DNA from: Pedobacter paludis
GTDB lineage: Bacteria; Bacteroidota; Bacteroidia; Sphingobacteriales; Sphingobacteriaceae
DNA: 64,000 bases
Direction: 5' to 3'
NCBI RefSeq assembly: GCF_003173575.1
Contig: NZ_QGNY01000001.1
Location: forward strand, 496,001-560,000
This document shows positions 34,857 to 42,924 of the stretch, in pieces. The stretch's first letter is position 1; the number at the start of each line of letters is the position of its first letter. The translations under genes were made by a program, and so were the position numbers. The notes under the pieces are model-generated. The model worked only from the letters and a program-made list of their open reading frames with translations. It was not told the origin of the DNA and made no database searches.

Positions 34857-35003
34857 CTAATCCAAAGCTTTCGTTAAAACCCAATAGCGATAACCCAGTA
34901 TTGCTTTTTGAAGTGTGGTAAGCTTACTAGGGTCTTTTTTATATAAGCTTGGCAATATCAGTTTATTAATCTTTGCCAAAGCCTTAAACAATCCTTTTTT
35001 CAT
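34857..35003 (-). CDS. Small basic protein of the type annotated as SsrA-binding protein in Bacteroidota
   Basis: A 48-residue gene: MKKGLFKALAKINKLILPSL at the start and ending GYRYWVLTKALD. Small proteins with the pattern MKK.LFK.LAK.NK.ILPS...GY.Y.VTT.ALD recur in this phylum and are often labelled SsrA-binding, though they lack the SmpB barrel and the label is doubtful. Its ATG lies inside the end of the upstream gene, overlapping it by 20 bases in another frame, so translational coupling is likely. Strongly basic and amphipathic. Confidence 0.7.
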   Translation of the reverse strand: MKKGLFKALAKINKLILPSLYKKDPSKLTTLQKAILGYRYWVLTKALD

Positions 35004-35499
35004 ATTGCTTTATTCTTTTATTGAAAAAATAAAATCCTCCAGCCATTAACAGAACCAAAAAAATGATGATGTAATTGGATATGTTTCTATTACCAGTCTT
35101 GGCCTCGTCCTTTAACTGTGCGTTTTGCTCCTGTAGCTTTTTAATGGTTCGCATATAATTTTCAATGCGTTCTTGCGAGTCATCGGCCACAGCCACTTTT
35201 TGTTGATTTTGAAGATCCTTATAATCCATCAATACTTTTAGCTCCTTGAAAATATTATTATCGGTTAATACAACCTGGCGTAGAATTTCATTGGAATTTT
35301 TAATATCGCGTTTGGTTTGCCAACCAAATATTCCGGTGCGTTGATTTAAACTTTCATCGTATTGCCCAAATTTGGCGCTACGCTCTGCCAATAATGTATT
35401 TACTTTAACACGTTGAGCAGAATATGCCATTGTATCTTGCTGCGCAAAAGCTTGAAAACTGAGGAATATGATGCAGAGCGAATAAAAATATTTCTTCAT
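34984..35499 (-). CDS. Exported coiled-coil protein with C-terminal membrane anchor
   Basis: A 171-residue protein with a signal peptide (MKKYFYSLCIIFLSFQAFAQ), a helical, probably coiled-coil body (about 30-138, with RIENYMRTIKKLQEQNAQLK) and one C-terminal membrane helix (ISNYIIIFLVLLMAGGFYFF, about 140-159) followed by a basic tail. Such an arrangement puts the coiled coil in the periplasm. I do not recognise a named family. It overlaps the downstream 48-residue gene by 20 bases. Confidence 0.7.
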   Translation of the reverse strand: MKKYFYSLCIIFLSFQAFAQQDTMAYSAQRVKVNTLLAERSAKFGQYDESLNQRTGIFGWQTKRDIKNSNEILRQVVLTDNNIFKELKVLMDYKDLQNQQKVAVADDSQERIENYMRTIKKLQEQNAQLKDEAKTGNRNISNYIIIFLVLLMAGGFYFFNKRIKQYEKRIV

Positions 35500-35586
35500 G
35501 ACGTATAAACATACAAAGCGTAGAAGTTGTTTGCAATCTGGTTCATTGCTTGATTGTTACCAGCTAGTTTGCAAGGCATTTTGATG

Positions 35587-36837
35587 TTACCACCCGTAAT
35601 CCATTTTATATTTGCTTAAATTAGGCTTGTGCGCTTTATTTCTTTTTAGCTCAACATCATAGATGGTCCGACCCAAATTTTTCATAAAAGGGAAACAAAC
35701 CGTATCGTACTCATATTTATTATCATTAAAAATTCCATCCTCATTACTTTGAATAACTGCCGTTAAAAAATATTCAATCCCGTTTTTAAAATCAACAAAG
35801 TAAGAATTGTCTATAATGTAACCGTAGCTGTCTCCATATTTATTAAAAATTCTAATGTTCGGGTCTAATGCCGCATCCTTTTCTCTACCATAATATAACA
35901 TCTTGGCATATGTTGCCCAAAACTCCTTAGGATCATATTTTGGGTACGCACTTTCAGTTGGAAATTTGCTCATATAAGTATAAATCAACTTGTAATCGCT
36001 AGGCGTTAAATTAAATCTATCTTTTGCTGGAAATGCTTCCGGAAAGATTAATTTTTGCATTAATTTTTGTTGATCATTTATGGCGAAAGCATTCTTATTG
36101 GCTAAGCTAAAGGGTTTTGCAACCAATTTATCTGCACTATCCAAATATCCCTTGCCCATAACCAAATTGGTTAAATCTAAATCATATTCGTTTGCATCAT
36201 ATTGGGCTTCTTGGTTATAAACCAATTGATCTCCATTATAAAATTTTATTGGATTTGTATGTTTTGCCGATTCTCCAGCGTCGCCAATTGCCAAACGATT
36301 TAAGATTCTACTATTATTTAAACCATTTTTTTTAAGCTTAGCATTTATTTCTGCACGGCCTATAAATTCAAATAATCTATTAAATGCATCATTATCGCTG
36401 GTTAATAGAATCTTTTTAATGTAGTGCGCTATTGAAGGTAATTTGCTTTTCGCACTTGTGTCCGCTAAAACTTTAGTCTGACCTTTGTAAGTACTATCAG
36501 TAATCATTGTGCTTTTAGCGGTTAAGCCTGTAGATTTTAATCGATTTACTTTCTCTAAAGCAAAGATTACTGCAGCAAGTTTAACCGTACTGGCCGGATA
36601 GAAATAATGTTTGGGGTTCAGGTTGTAGCTAAAGGTTTTAAAATGAAGCACATTTTTAGAATCGCGATCTACTTGGGTGTATAAAATTTGGATTTGATTT
36701 TTATCAGGATGGTTTAATACCGATTGAAAAAGTTCCGGTTTAGATTCCATTAATTTTTGCAAGAAAACCGTATCTGTTTTTTGTGCCATGGCCGATAAAC
36801 TAACGAAAGAAAATAGAAAGAAAACTAGTTTGTTCAT
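35587..36837 (-). CDS. Serine hydrolase of the class A beta-lactamase fold
   Basis: A 416-residue exported protein (signal MNKLVFFLFSFVSLSAMAQ). It has the penicilloyl-serine-transferase motifs in order: S-T-V-K at 83-86 (YPASTVKLAA), S-D-N at 147-149 (LLTSDNDAF), and K-N-G at about 351-353 replacing the usual KTG. It is longer than class A beta-lactamases (about 290 residues), so it is more likely a peptidase or other serine hydrolase of the envelope than a drug resistance enzyme. It is divergent from the cobalamin riboswitch. Confidence 0.8.
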   Translation of the reverse strand: MNKLVFFLFSFVSLSAMAQKTDTVFLQKLMESKPELFQSVLNHPDKNQIQILYTQVDRDSKNVLHFKTFSYNLNPKHYFYPASTVKLAAVIFALEKVNRLKSTGLTAKSTMITDSTYKGQTKVLADTSAKSKLPSIAHYIKKILLTSDNDAFNRLFEFIGRAEINAKLKKNGLNNSRILNRLAIGDAGESAKHTNPIKFYNGDQLVYNQEAQYDANEYDLDLTNLVMGKGYLDSADKLVAKPFSLANKNAFAINDQQKLMQKLIFPEAFPAKDRFNLTPSDYKLIYTYMSKFPTESAYPKYDPKEFWATYAKMLYYGREKDAALDPNIRIFNKYGDSYGYIIDNSYFVDFKNGIEYFLTAVIQSNEDGIFNDNKYEYDTVCFPFMKNLGRTIYDVELKRNKAHKPNLSKYKMDYGW

Positions 36838-36921
36838 GATTTAGGATTGATTTTTAAAGTTAAAGTTTTGATAGAATAAAGTTATAATTCAACATCCATT
36901 TTACAGTTTCCTTTATTTTAC

Positions 36922-36929
36922 TACTTTTG
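36922..36929 (+). promoter_or_regulatory. Candidate -7 box of the riboswitch-btuB transcript
   Basis: TACTTTTG at 36922-36929 matches TAnnTTTG. The aptamer begins about 10 bases downstream, as expected if the whole riboswitch is transcribed. TTTACA at 36899-36904 is a weak -33 candidate. Confidence 0.55.
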
Positions 36930-36937
36930 CAGCGCTT

Positions 36938-37097
36938 TTGGTTCCCGACTTTACAATCGGGATTAAAAGGGAATGCAGTGTAATTCTGCAACTGTCCCGC
37001 AGCTGTAAGCTCTTTAACGGTTTTTCAATCTAAATGCCACTGTTTAACCAACGGGAAGGTAGAAAAAATCGGGAGCAAGTCAGAAGACCTGCCTTAG
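36938..37097 (+). promoter_or_regulatory. Cobalamin (adenosylcobalamin) riboswitch
   Basis: The conserved blocks appear in order: GGTTCCCG near the start, AAAAGGGAATGCAGTG with CTGCAACTGTCCCGCAGCTG, GCCACTG at about 37035, GGGAAGGT at about 37053, GAGCAAGTCAGAAGACCTGC at the end (B12 box, 37073-37092). It lies 110 bases upstream of the BtuB-like receptor gene. High B12 should shut off the receptor, probably by hiding its translation start, since no strong terminator was seen between aptamer and gene. Confidence 0.93.
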
Positions 37098-37207
37098 CGT
37101 ATAATTTCATAGCTTTCGGGGATTGAAGCTAGGATTGAGGTACATAACGTTTACGTATTTTCATTTCCTTTTCTAATCTGTTGGCTGTGGGTAAAACTCA
37201 CAATCAA

Positions 37208-39070
37208 ATGAACAAAAAAAGAATTTTAATTGTAGCTGGCCTAGGGTTTGCGCAGTTAACCATTAGTCAATTGGCTAGTGCTCAAGACACTTTAAAACTT
37301 AAAGATGTTGTAATTTCTGCAACAAAAAACGATCAGAAACAATCTCAAACAGGTAAGGTTGTATCCATTATCAGTAGAGAAACCTTAGATCGCAGTCATG
37401 GTAAATCTCTTCCAGAATTAATTAGCGAGCAGGCAGGAATCATCGTTGCAGGCGCAAGCAGCAATCCAGGTCAAAACAAATCTGTATTTTTTAGAGGTGC
37501 AGGAAGTGCCTACGCAGTAGTTTTAATTGATGGAATTGTTCAGAATGATCCATCAGGAAACGGCGGTTCTTTCGATTTGCGTTTGTTTTCAATCGATCAG
37601 ATTGATCACATAGAGATCTTAAGAGGCGGACAGTCCACTATTTACGGTTCGGATGCCATTGGTGGGGTAATCAACATTGTTACTAAAAAAGGTGGACCAA
37701 AGGGAAATACCGTTTATGGTGTTGCAAGCGCTGGTAGCTACGAAACGTATAAAGGTACAATTGGTTTAAATGGCGCAGTTGAAGGTTTTTCATACAATAT
37801 AAACTATACGCACAACAAAACCGACGGAATTTCGGAAGCTGCAAACCCAGTTGGAAATACCACAGTTTTTGATAAAGATGGGTTTAAAAGTGATGGAGTA
37901 AATGCCAATTTTGGAATCCAGTTGGATAAGCACTTCTCAATCAATCCATTTGTGCGTTATTTTCATGGCAACTATAATTTTGATGGTGGTTCTTTTGCTG
38001 ATGCAAACAACTTTTCTATTTTAAAAAATGTTGCTGCCGGAACAAATGCTAAATACGAATTTAACACAGGTAAAGTTACGTTAAACTACAGCTATGAAAG
38101 TACTTTGAATGATTCTCATACCTCGTTTCCTAGTATTGGTCAAGGTAAAATCTCTTTAATCGATTTATTTTATAACCAAAAGCTGGGAAGCAAATTAGAT
38201 TTATTAGTGGGAATTGATAATCGTGTAATGAAACTTACATCTGGAACAAACAAACCAGAAACCAATATTTTTGCTGCTTACGGATCGTTATTTCTACATG
38301 ATTTAAGTGTGTTCAATTTAGAAGTTGGTGGTCGTTACAATAAACACGAGCAATATGGAGAAAACTATACTTACACCATCACTCCAAGTATCAACATCAT
38401 TAAAGAAGTTAAGCTTTTTGGAACGGTATCAACTGCATTCAAAATTCCAACCTTAAGCATGCTTTTTGGCCAGTTCGGTGCAAACTTGAATCTTAAGCCA
38501 GAAAAATCTCAAAATTACGAGGCTGGCGTAAACTTTAATTTTGCCGACGAGAAATTTACTTTAAGAGTAGCTGGTTTTAAACGAGATTTAACAGATGCCA
38601 TTATTTATGCTTATCCTGCAGGTTACATTAACCAGATTAACCAAAAAACCAAAGGTTTCGAGGTAGAGCCAGCAGTTAAAATTGGCATTTTTAATATTAA
38701 TGGGTACTATTCTTATGTAGAAGGAAACGAATTTAACTTTGTAGATAACGCAATTGCAGATTATCTATTTCGTAGACCAAAGCATACTTTCGGTTTAACA
38801 GCAGGTGTTCAAGCTACTGAAAATTTATTTGTAAGTGCTAATTACAGATATTTTGGAAACCGCACCGATGGTAACTTTAGCACCTATCAAGTAGAAACTT
38901 TGCCTGCTTATAAATTGTTAAATGCTTATGCCGAATACACTTTGGCTAAAAAGAGCGTTAAGATTTTCTTCGATGCTAAAAACGTTTTAAATGAAAAGTA
39001 TAACGAAATTATTGGTTACAACAGTTTAGGTTTTAACTTTAATGCTGGTGTTAGTTTTAATATCCACTAG
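37208..39070 (+). CDS. btuB: TonB-dependent vitamin B12 receptor, BtuB-like
   Basis: A 620-residue outer-membrane receptor from the ATG at 37208 (MNKKRILIVAGLGFAQLTIS); the frame extends back to a TTG at 37181. Signal peptide to about residue 26, then a TonB-box-like LKLKDVVISATKND, a plug (about 45-160, IEILRGGQSTIYGSDAIGGVINIVT region) and a 22-strand-type barrel ending in aromatic F. There is no CarboxypepD_reg domain, unlike the receptor at 29.7 kb. Control by the cobalamin riboswitch makes corrinoid the likely ligand. Confidence 0.92.
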   Translation: MNKKRILIVAGLGFAQLTISQLASAQDTLKLKDVVISATKNDQKQSQTGKVVSIISRETLDRSHGKSLPELISEQAGIIVAGASSNPGQNKSVFFRGAGSAYAVVLIDGIVQNDPSGNGGSFDLRLFSIDQIDHIEILRGGQSTIYGSDAIGGVINIVTKKGGPKGNTVYGVASAGSYETYKGTIGLNGAVEGFSYNINYTHNKTDGISEAANPVGNTTVFDKDGFKSDGVNANFGIQLDKHFSINPFVRYFHGNYNFDGGSFADANNFSILKNVAAGTNAKYEFNTGKVTLNYSYESTLNDSHTSFPSIGQGKISLIDLFYNQKLGSKLDLLVGIDNRVMKLTSGTNKPETNIFAAYGSLFLHDLSVFNLEVGGRYNKHEQYGENYTYTITPSINIIKEVKLFGTVSTAFKIPTLSMLFGQFGANLNLKPEKSQNYEAGVNFNFADEKFTLRVAGFKRDLTDAIIYAYPAGYINQINQKTKGFEVEPAVKIGIFNINGYYSYVEGNEFNFVDNAIADYLFRRPKHTFGLTAGVQATENLFVSANYRYFGNRTDGNFSTYQVETLPAYKLLNAYAEYTLAKKSVKIFFDAKNVLNEKYNEIIGYNSLGFNFNAGVSFNIH

Positions 39071-39144
39071 AAAACAATAACTTTGTATTCGATTTTAATA
39101 TAAATTCAAGTCTAGATACTTGATCATAAATACTTAAAACTAAC

Positions 39145-39735
39145 ATGTCACACTTAAAATTTAATCCACGTACAGCGATATTATTATTGATGATATTGGT
39201 TTTAACGGCTTTCCGTTTACTGGTTACCTTTAATTCTGATGCTTTACAATTCGCTAATTTTTCTTCAATAGGTGCTGTAGCATTATTTGGTGGCGCATAT
39301 TTTAAAGATAATTTTAAAGCATTTGCTTTTCCACTATTAAGTCTTTTCTTAAGCGATTTTATCTTAGCTACAACAATTTTTAGCAAGTACAGCAATGGCT
39401 TTTTATACGAAGGCTGGTACTGGGTTTATGGTGCATTTGCGTTAATGGTTTTAGTAGGCAGAATTTTGCTTAAAAATATTAATGCAGTTACACTATTATC
39501 ATCAACATTGGTAATTGTTTTTATCCATTGGATTGTAACTGATTTTCCGGTATGGTTTAAAAACCCAGCTTACACTCAGGATTTTGCTGGTTTTTGGTTA
39601 TGCTTAGAAAAAGCGATTCCATTTGAGATTAGATTTTTAGAAGGAACAGTAATTTATGGAGCCATTCTTTTTGGAGCTTTCGAAATCTTAAAGGCCAAGT
39701 ATCCGGTATTAAAACTTCAGACACAAAAACTGTAA
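39145..39735 (+). CDS. DUF6580 family membrane protein in the B12 locus
   Basis: A 196-residue protein with about six hydrophobic segments (roughly 11-29, 36-52, 56-76, 88-106, 112-131, 165-182) and no signal peptide. The SSIGAVALFGGAYFKDNFKAFAFPLLSLFLSDF core is the DUF6580 mark. Small six-helix proteins of this shape resemble ECF-type substrate-binding (S) components. It follows btuB by 74 bases and precedes a terminator, so it is under the cobalamin riboswitch. A role in moving corrinoid across the inner membrane is inference. Confidence 0.8.
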   Translation: MSHLKFNPRTAILLLMILVLTAFRLLVTFNSDALQFANFSSIGAVALFGGAYFKDNFKAFAFPLLSLFLSDFILATTIFSKYSNGFLYEGWYWVYGAFALMVLVGRILLKNINAVTLLSSTLVIVFIHWIVTDFPVWFKNPAYTQDFAGFWLCLEKAIPFEIRFLEGTVIYGAILFGAFEILKAKYPVLKLQTQKL

Positions 39736-39756
39736 TTTACAGTTTAATAAATTTAT

Positions 39757-39793
39757 AAATCCTCTTTTGCTTATCCAAAAGGGGATTTTTTTT
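39757..39793 (+). terminator. Intrinsic terminator of the btuB-DUF6580 unit
   Basis: AAATCCTCTTTTG (39757-39769) pairs with CAAAAGGGGATTT (39776-39788) with one G-U pair, followed by a T run. It separates the riboswitch-controlled genes from the BtuF-like gene. Confidence 0.82.
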
Positions 39794-39829
39794 AACTTTA
39801 TAATTAAATCAGTTTAATCTCGTTCCTAC

Positions 39830-40777
39830 ATGAAAGTTGTATCCTTTTTACCTGCCGCTACTAAGATGATTTACGATATGGGTTTACAGGACCACTTATA
39901 TGGTGTTACTTTCGAGTGCCCAAAAGAAGCTCATGCGCTTCCTAAAATTGTGAGATGTATTTTGGAAGGAAAAAATTACACAAGTATAGAAATCGATAGG
40001 ATATTTTCAGCATCAAAGGCACAGGGTAAAAGCCTGTATTGGGTTGATGATGAATTGTTGGAGAGCATTTCTCCCGATATCGTATTTACGCAGGATATAT
40101 GCGAGGTCTGTAACATCGATACCGTATGTACGGAAACTGCAGTTATGAAACTTAGCAAACAACCTAAGCTTGTCCCATTATCGCCAAATAATTTGCAAGA
40201 TGTATTTGAGTGTGCAATAACCATTGCAAAGGCTTTGGGAAAAGAAGAGGTGGCTTTAAATTATTTGGCTGGCTTACAAAAGAAAACCGACGATATTCTA
40301 GATAAATTAAGAGCAAACAGAGCACCCTTAAAGCGTGTAATGTTAATGGAGTGGATTGATCCGATTTATAATTGTGGACATTGGATTCCCTTCCAAATTG
40401 CGGTCGCAGGTGGTGTAGATATGCTTTCTAACCCAGCTGGCGATTCTATTGTTAATCAATGGGAAAAGATTTTAAAATACAATCCTCAGGTTTTAGTTGT
40501 TGCCCCATGCGGTTTCGATGTCTCTAGAAGTATGGAGGAGATGGAAATTCTCATTCAAAAACCAGGATGGAATGATTTGGAAGCAGTTAAAAATAATCAA
40601 GTATACGTTGCCGATTTTGATATGTTTACCCAACCCAGTGTTGGTACTTTGGTAGAAGGTATAGAGGCTTTGTCTTGCATGTTTCATCCAGACATTTTTA
40701 AAGCAGATGAGCGGATTGGAAGGAAGTTTTTGAATTATTCAGAATATAAAAGCCAGAAAGTTTTGGCGAATAAATAA
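39830..40777 (+). CDS. BtuF-like cobalamin-binding domain protein without signal peptide
   Basis: A 315-residue protein of the periplasmic-binding-protein fold used by BtuF and siderophore-binding proteins (VVSFLPAATKMIYDMGL at 3-19, then SPDIVFTQDICEVC, LMEWIDPIYNCGHWIPFQI, and PQVLVVAPCGFDV). It begins directly with the first strand of the domain: no signal peptide, no lipobox. It is therefore predicted to be cytoplasmic, unlike true BtuF. It starts a three-gene cluster with a sirtuin (14-base gap) and a DUF71 enzyme (overlap). It may bind or hand over corrinoid inside the cell. Confidence 0.85.
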   Translation: MKVVSFLPAATKMIYDMGLQDHLYGVTFECPKEAHALPKIVRCILEGKNYTSIEIDRIFSASKAQGKSLYWVDDELLESISPDIVFTQDICEVCNIDTVCTETAVMKLSKQPKLVPLSPNNLQDVFECAITIAKALGKEEVALNYLAGLQKKTDDILDKLRANRAPLKRVMLMEWIDPIYNCGHWIPFQIAVAGGVDMLSNPAGDSIVNQWEKILKYNPQVLVVAPCGFDVSRSMEEMEILIQKPGWNDLEAVKNNQVYVADFDMFTQPSVGTLVEGIEALSCMFHPDIFKADERIGRKFLNYSEYKSQKVLANK

Positions 40778-40791
40778 GCACCCGATTAAAA

Positions 40792-41478
40792 ATGAAACTA
40801 GTTGTTTTAACAGGAGCAGGGATTAGTGCTGAAAGTGGATTAAAAACTTTTCGTGATTCTGATGGGCTTTGGGAAGGTTATAATGTATATGATGTTGCAA
40901 CACCCGAGGCTTGGGAGCGGAATCCAGAACTGGTGCAGGAATTTTACAACGAGCGAAGAAGGCAGGTAATCCAAGCCAAGCCAAATCGGGCACACGAAAT
41001 TTTGGCAGAACTGGAAAATGACTATGATGTTGAAATTATTACCCAAAATATAGATAATTTGCACGAAAGGGCAGGCTCTACCCGAGTTACCCATTTGCAT
41101 GGTATCATTACAAAATCTCAGTCCGATCGAAAATCGAGCCTTACCTATCCAATTGATGGTTCAGAATTAAAAATGGGCGAACTCTGTGAATTCGGTTCTC
41201 AACTTAGACCGCACATTGTATGGTTCGGAGAATCCGTTCCAATGATAGAAGTAGCTGCCAAAATTTGCCAGCAAGCCGATTTATTTGTTCTTATCGGTAC
41301 ATCACTGGCCGTTTACCCTGCCGCTGGTTTAATTGATTTTATTCCTTCCTCAGTACCCAAGTATATTATCGATCCGGTTATACCTGATGTTAGGCGATAT
41401 AAAAATGTTTTCAAAATTGAGAAGAAGGCCGTAGAAGGTGCAGATTTATTAAAAGAGCTTCTTTTAAATGAACACTAA
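40792..41478 (+). CDS. cobB: NAD-dependent protein deacylase, sirtuin class III (CobB-like)
   Basis: A 228-residue Sir2 enzyme. NAD-binding motifs GAGISAESGLKTFRD (8-22) and TQNIDNLHERAG (84-95) are followed by the catalytic His103 in THLHG. Tyr52 and Arg55 in FYNERRRQ match the Tyr-x-x-Arg pair that lets SIRT5 and CobB remove succinyl groups. The four zinc-binding cysteines are missing; only one Cys occurs in that region. It ends 11 bases inside the next gene. CobB was first noted in Salmonella for affecting cobalamin lower-ligand synthesis, which makes this location intriguing. Confidence 0.9.
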   Translation: MKLVVLTGAGISAESGLKTFRDSDGLWEGYNVYDVATPEAWERNPELVQEFYNERRRQVIQAKPNRAHEILAELENDYDVEIITQNIDNLHERAGSTRVTHLHGIITKSQSDRKSSLTYPIDGSELKMGELCEFGSQLRPHIVWFGESVPMIEVAAKICQQADLFVLIGTSLAVYPAAGLIDFIPSSVPKYIIDPVIPDVRRYKNVFKIEKKAVEGADLLKELLLNEH

Positions 41479-42190
41479 AAAACAATGTATTTTTAATTGG
41501 AGTGGAGGAAAAGACAGCACCCTAGCGCTTCATTATGCACTTCAGGATCCTGAACTTGAGATCAGGTATTTGATCACAACCATAACGGAAAAGTATAATC
41601 GTGTTTCGATGCACGGCGTTCGCGAATCTCTGTTGATAAAACAAGCAGAAAGCATTGGAATTCCTTTAATTCAGATCAGATTACCCGACATGCCTGATAT
41701 GGAAACCTATGATAGGATAATGCATCAACGTTTATCTATTTTAAAAGAAGAGGGAATTACACATTCCATTTTTGGCGATATCTTTTTAGAAGACCTGAGA
41801 AAGTATCGAGAAGATAAACTTTCAGAAATAGGTATGAAAGCTATTTTTCCCTTATGGGGCAGAAACACCAAGTTACTGATTGATGAATTCTTAAAACTGC
41901 ACTATATAACCATCATAGTTTGCGCACAACAAAACCTAAAAAATGTTTGTGGAAAGATAATTACCAAAGAATTAATACAATCTTTGCCCCTTAATATTGA
42001 TCCATGCGGAGAAAATGGAGAGTTCCATACTTTTGCTTTCGAAGGGCCGATTTTTAAAAATAAAATTGCTTTTCAACTCGGGGAGATGGTATTCAGAACT
42101 TATAACACTCCTAATCAGAACATCGATTCGGATCTTAATAATGAGGAAGTTAGCAGTAAAATAGGTTTTTGGTACTCCGATTTGATCTGA
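41468..42190 (+). CDS. DUF71/COG2102 ATP-pyrophosphatase (diphthine-ammonia-ligase-like)
   Basis: A 240-residue adenine nucleotide alpha hydrolase. The PP-loop SGGKDS is at 12-17, followed by MHGVRESLLIKQAESIGIPL and FGDIFLEDLRKYREDKL. The archaeal and eukaryotic relatives are Dph6 amide-forming ligases; bacteria lack diphthamide. Genome-context work has proposed a B12-salvage role for bacterial DUF71 proteins, which fits this locus. Its ATG lies inside the sirtuin gene (11-base overlap), implying coupled translation. An amidation or amide-hydrolysis step on a corrinoid is a hypothesis. Confidence 0.85.
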   Translation: MNTKKQCIFNWSGGKDSTLALHYALQDPELEIRYLITTITEKYNRVSMHGVRESLLIKQAESIGIPLIQIRLPDMPDMETYDRIMHQRLSILKEEGITHSIFGDIFLEDLRKYREDKLSEIGMKAIFPLWGRNTKLLIDEFLKLHYITIIVCAQQNLKNVCGKIITKELIQSLPLNIDPCGENGEFHTFAFEGPIFKNKIAFQLGEMVFRTYNTPNQNIDSDLNNEEVSSKIGFWYSDLI

Positions 42191-42327
42191 AAAATTAAAT
42201 ATTTTAAAACTTTTTGGCATCATTTTTTCTTTAGTATGTGTATTAACTAAAAAACACATCCATGAAACCTGTTTGGCTAGGTTAGGAGATCAAAGCTAAG
42301 CAAGAATCATAAATAAAAATTAGAGTT

Positions 42328-42825
42328 ATGAAAAAGATATTAGTAGTAATCGCATTAAGTTCTGTTATGTTTGCTTGTAACAATAAGGCAAAAGAAGAAG
42401 CCGCATTAAAACAACAAGAGGCAGAAAAACAATTAGCTGTTAAAGCAGTAAAAGATAGCTTACGTTTAGATAGCTTCAAAAAAGTGGAGGTTCTTAAACA
42501 ACAACAAGCTGAGCAGGCTAAACAGGAAGCCGCTTTGGCAGCCGCTAGAAGATCTGGTGCAAGATCAGCATCTTATGTCAGTTCAGGCTCTGGAAGCTCA
42601 TCAGGTACCTACGGTGGTACACAAGCTACGGCTAAGAAAAAAGGCTGGAGTGACGCCGCTAAAGGTTCAGTAATCGGTGGTGTAGCCGGAGCAGTTGGTG
42701 GTGCATTAATAGATAAGAAAAAAGGTAGAGGCGCCGTAATTGGTGGTTTAGTTGGAGCTGGAGGCGGTTATTTAATCGGTAGAGGTGAAGACAGAAAATC
42801 TGGTCGTGTGCAACCTAAAAATTAA
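42328..42825 (+). CDS. Lipoprotein with YMGG-type glycine zipper
   Basis: A 165-residue lipoprotein: signal ends at a lipobox-like SVMFAC with Cys17. A charged, Ala/Gln/Lys-rich coiled-coil-like stretch (about 22-78) is followed by a Ser/Gly-rich linker and a glycine-zipper domain (GSVIGGVAGAVGGALIDKKK and GAVIGGLVGAGGGYLIG, about 113-152). Glycine zippers can pack as paired membrane helices. Role in envelope stability is a guess. A strong terminator follows. Confidence 0.82.
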   Translation: MKKILVVIALSSVMFACNNKAKEEAALKQQEAEKQLAVKAVKDSLRLDSFKKVEVLKQQQAEQAKQEAALAAARRSGARSASYVSSGSGSSSGTYGGTQATAKKKGWSDAAKGSVIGGVAGAVGGALIDKKKGRGAVIGGLVGAGGGYLIGRGEDRKSGRVQPKN

Positions 42826-42844
42826 TAGGATTTTATCCTTTATT

Positions 42845-42878
42845 AAAGCGGTTATGATTTCATAACCGCTTTTTTTGT
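42845..42878 (+). terminator. Intrinsic terminator of the glycine-zipper gene
   Basis: AAAGCGGTTATGA (42845-42857) pairs perfectly with TCATAACCGCTTT (42860-42872) across a 2-base gap, followed by T residues. Confidence 0.9.
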
Positions 42879-42924
42879 GCCCAATAAAAATGGTTTTATA
42901 TATTTAAAATAATTTAAATTAATT

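Noticed and set aside
35587-36837. True class A beta-lactamase
   Set aside because: The SxxK and SDN motifs are present, but the protein is about 120 residues too long and has KNG in place of KTG.
39830-42190. Direct control of the BtuF-like/sirtuin/DUF71 genes by the B12 riboswitch
   Set aside because: A strong intrinsic terminator at 39757-39793 separates them, so only partial read-through could link them.
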